64,000 bases of DNA, taken from NCBI GenBank assembly GCA_922989275.2, contig OV277857.1:81275321-81339320 (forward strand), in the 5' to 3' direction. The notes below the pieces were generated by a model. It did no database searches, was not told the origin of the DNA, and worked only from the letters and a program-made list of their open reading frames with translations. Position numbers and translations under genes: made by a program. The stretch's first letter is position 1, and each line of letters opens with the position of its first letter. The stretch comes from Gari tellinella (lineage: Eukaryota > Mollusca > Bivalvia > Cardiida > Psammobiidae). Shown piece after piece: positions 63,103 through 64,000 of this stretch.

Positions 63103-63934
63103 AGCTATACATTCATAAATGAGTCTATGATCCGTGTCGGAAACCGCGCCCGTGTCCGTCTCATTGAACAAACGTCACTCAGCAAGTGCTTGTCATATTT
63201 CAAATATAGTTGGACGCATTCCTAAAGATACAGTGTAAAAGTGTCGTCCTTTCATAATGCTCTGGACACTATAATATTTCACTCATGGCTTTTCAACAAA
63301 ATCCTATTAAGCAACATCTCATCAGTATCGTTCATTTCAAAATGATTCTAATAATAGTTACACTATAATTGTAGTTTAGTTGAGAAAAATGATGTACATG
63401 TATATATTGGAAATACTTACACCTTTAGTCCATTTAAAATATACTAGAATGTTTGAAAAGTGGTTATGCTATATGCTACTTTAGCCGGTAAAAAGCTGAG
63501 ATATAGCTGAAATTACTTCTTGTAAATTCGACTAAAAATAAGGTTTCTTGTAGTTAGTACAGTTTTTTTGTCGTTTAAATTCCATTTGAGACTTTAGCAC
63601 TGTGAATGGTGAATGAATGAATTTAGAACTTAACAATTTACAAGCAAGTTACGGATGGCATAATATATATCAGGGTACCGATGAGATAATGATTCGTTGA
63701 AATGCACATTATATCGGTCGTTGCTATTATTTATTGGGTAGTTATCAAATATCACTTGAAAAAACATAACTTATTCTTATATTGTCCTTATGATTTTATA
63801 ATTGAGTTTTCTAGGGTTTTCACAATTTCTTTGCCTTTTTATCCCTTTCTTAATAAAAACCCCAGTCACGTCTCTGTTAAGCGACCACTAAAATACAATA
63901 TATGTGTAGTATTCATGGCAGTCGGCAGTTGGCA
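63103..63934. other. Unassigned, probably TPC intron
   Basis: A GC-richer patch at 63134-63228 is open on both strands, with an acceptor-like CTGTATCTTTAG on the minus strand. Its translation does not look like the S4-S5 region of a TPC. The remainder is AT-rich with no gene seen. Confidence 0.35.
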
Positions 63935-64000
63935 GCTGATCGCAGGGAAAAAGGAGCCTTTGGCATGACCTTTGTCATGCAGTAAGCGATCACCTGCGTT
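63935..64000. repeat. Hairpin cut by the window end
   Basis: GGGAAAAAGGAGCCTTTGGC, ATGACCTTTGTCATGCAGTA and AGCGATCACCTGCG are the third hairpin type plus the GGTGA(C) arm of E-type hairpins, truncated at 64000. Confidence 0.4.

Noticed and set aside
63134..63228. Possible further TPC exon (minus strand) with phase-0 donor GTATAG
   Set aside because: The phase would fit, but the translation (ECVQLYLKYDKHLL...) shows no resemblance to the S4-S5 region expected before IVFYAFAILG.

Overview
This is eukaryotic, AT-rich, intron-containing DNA, most likely from a bivalve mollusc. Three things point that way. It carries an NME6-type kinase and a two-pore channel, both animal genes. It contains a CTCACCTGAG-type repeat and tRNA-headed SINEs that I associate with molluscs. 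It is also crowded with small palindromic MITEs. I cannot name the species from sequence alone.

Genes. (1) 1920-2657 (+) is a single-exon 245-residue basic protein that I do not recognise. (2) 37948-42196 (+) is a two-exon gene for a 67-residue single-pass membrane protein. Its second exon appears to continue, after 61 nt, into (3) an intact, intronless NME6-type nucleoside diphosphate kinase (42258-42848), so the pair looks dicistronic. (4) 57116-62731 (-) holds the last five coding exons of a two-pore channel (TPC). They were joined by splice sites and consistent codon phase and carry domain II S5 end, pore, S6 and the C-terminal tail; the N-terminal two thirds lies beyond 64000. Three further minus-strand pieces (5193-5351, 8552-8752, 54835-55068) are weak candidates.

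Retroelements. There is a 5'-truncated CR1-like LINE with a long open ORF2 (34746-37424, -). There is a LINE with RNase H (31476-33870, -) broken by a frameshift and by loss of two residues of the RT active site. A badly decayed LINE lies at about 27290-28430 (+).

DNA elements fill most of the rest. I separate families by terminal repeat and target duplication: A (TA, CAGTGGAG), B and B2 (TTAA, CCCTTTCAC / CCCTTAGCC), C (TTAA, CCCTTTACCCC), D (about 6 bp, CAGGGCTGCC), E (TA, CAGTAAAACC), F (TTAA-like), H (ATGAGCCGTG ends) and I (TA, CAGTGCTCCC), plus larger palindromes and a possible 4.4 kb element with many GTTCAA boxes (7380-11818). Families with unrelated ends carry the same central hairpin. 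Hairpin H1 (CAAACAG...TGATCAGACGCC) sits in A, B, B2 and I, with variants in F and H. Hairpin H2 (TTAAAGCAGG...GTAAAGCAGAA) sits in C and D, with a variant in E. The stems covary between families. This modular hairpin cassette is the most unusual pattern in the window.

Layout: 1-7300 gene 1 in a MITE cluster; 7380-11818 possible large element; 11.8-26.7 kb MITE field; 27.3-37.5 kb LINE graveyard; 37.9-43.1 kb small membrane protein/NME6 locus with repeat-filled intron; 43-57 kb dense nested MITEs; 57.1-62.7 kb TPC 3' end; 62.8-64 kb non-coding as far as I can see. All boundaries were read by eye.
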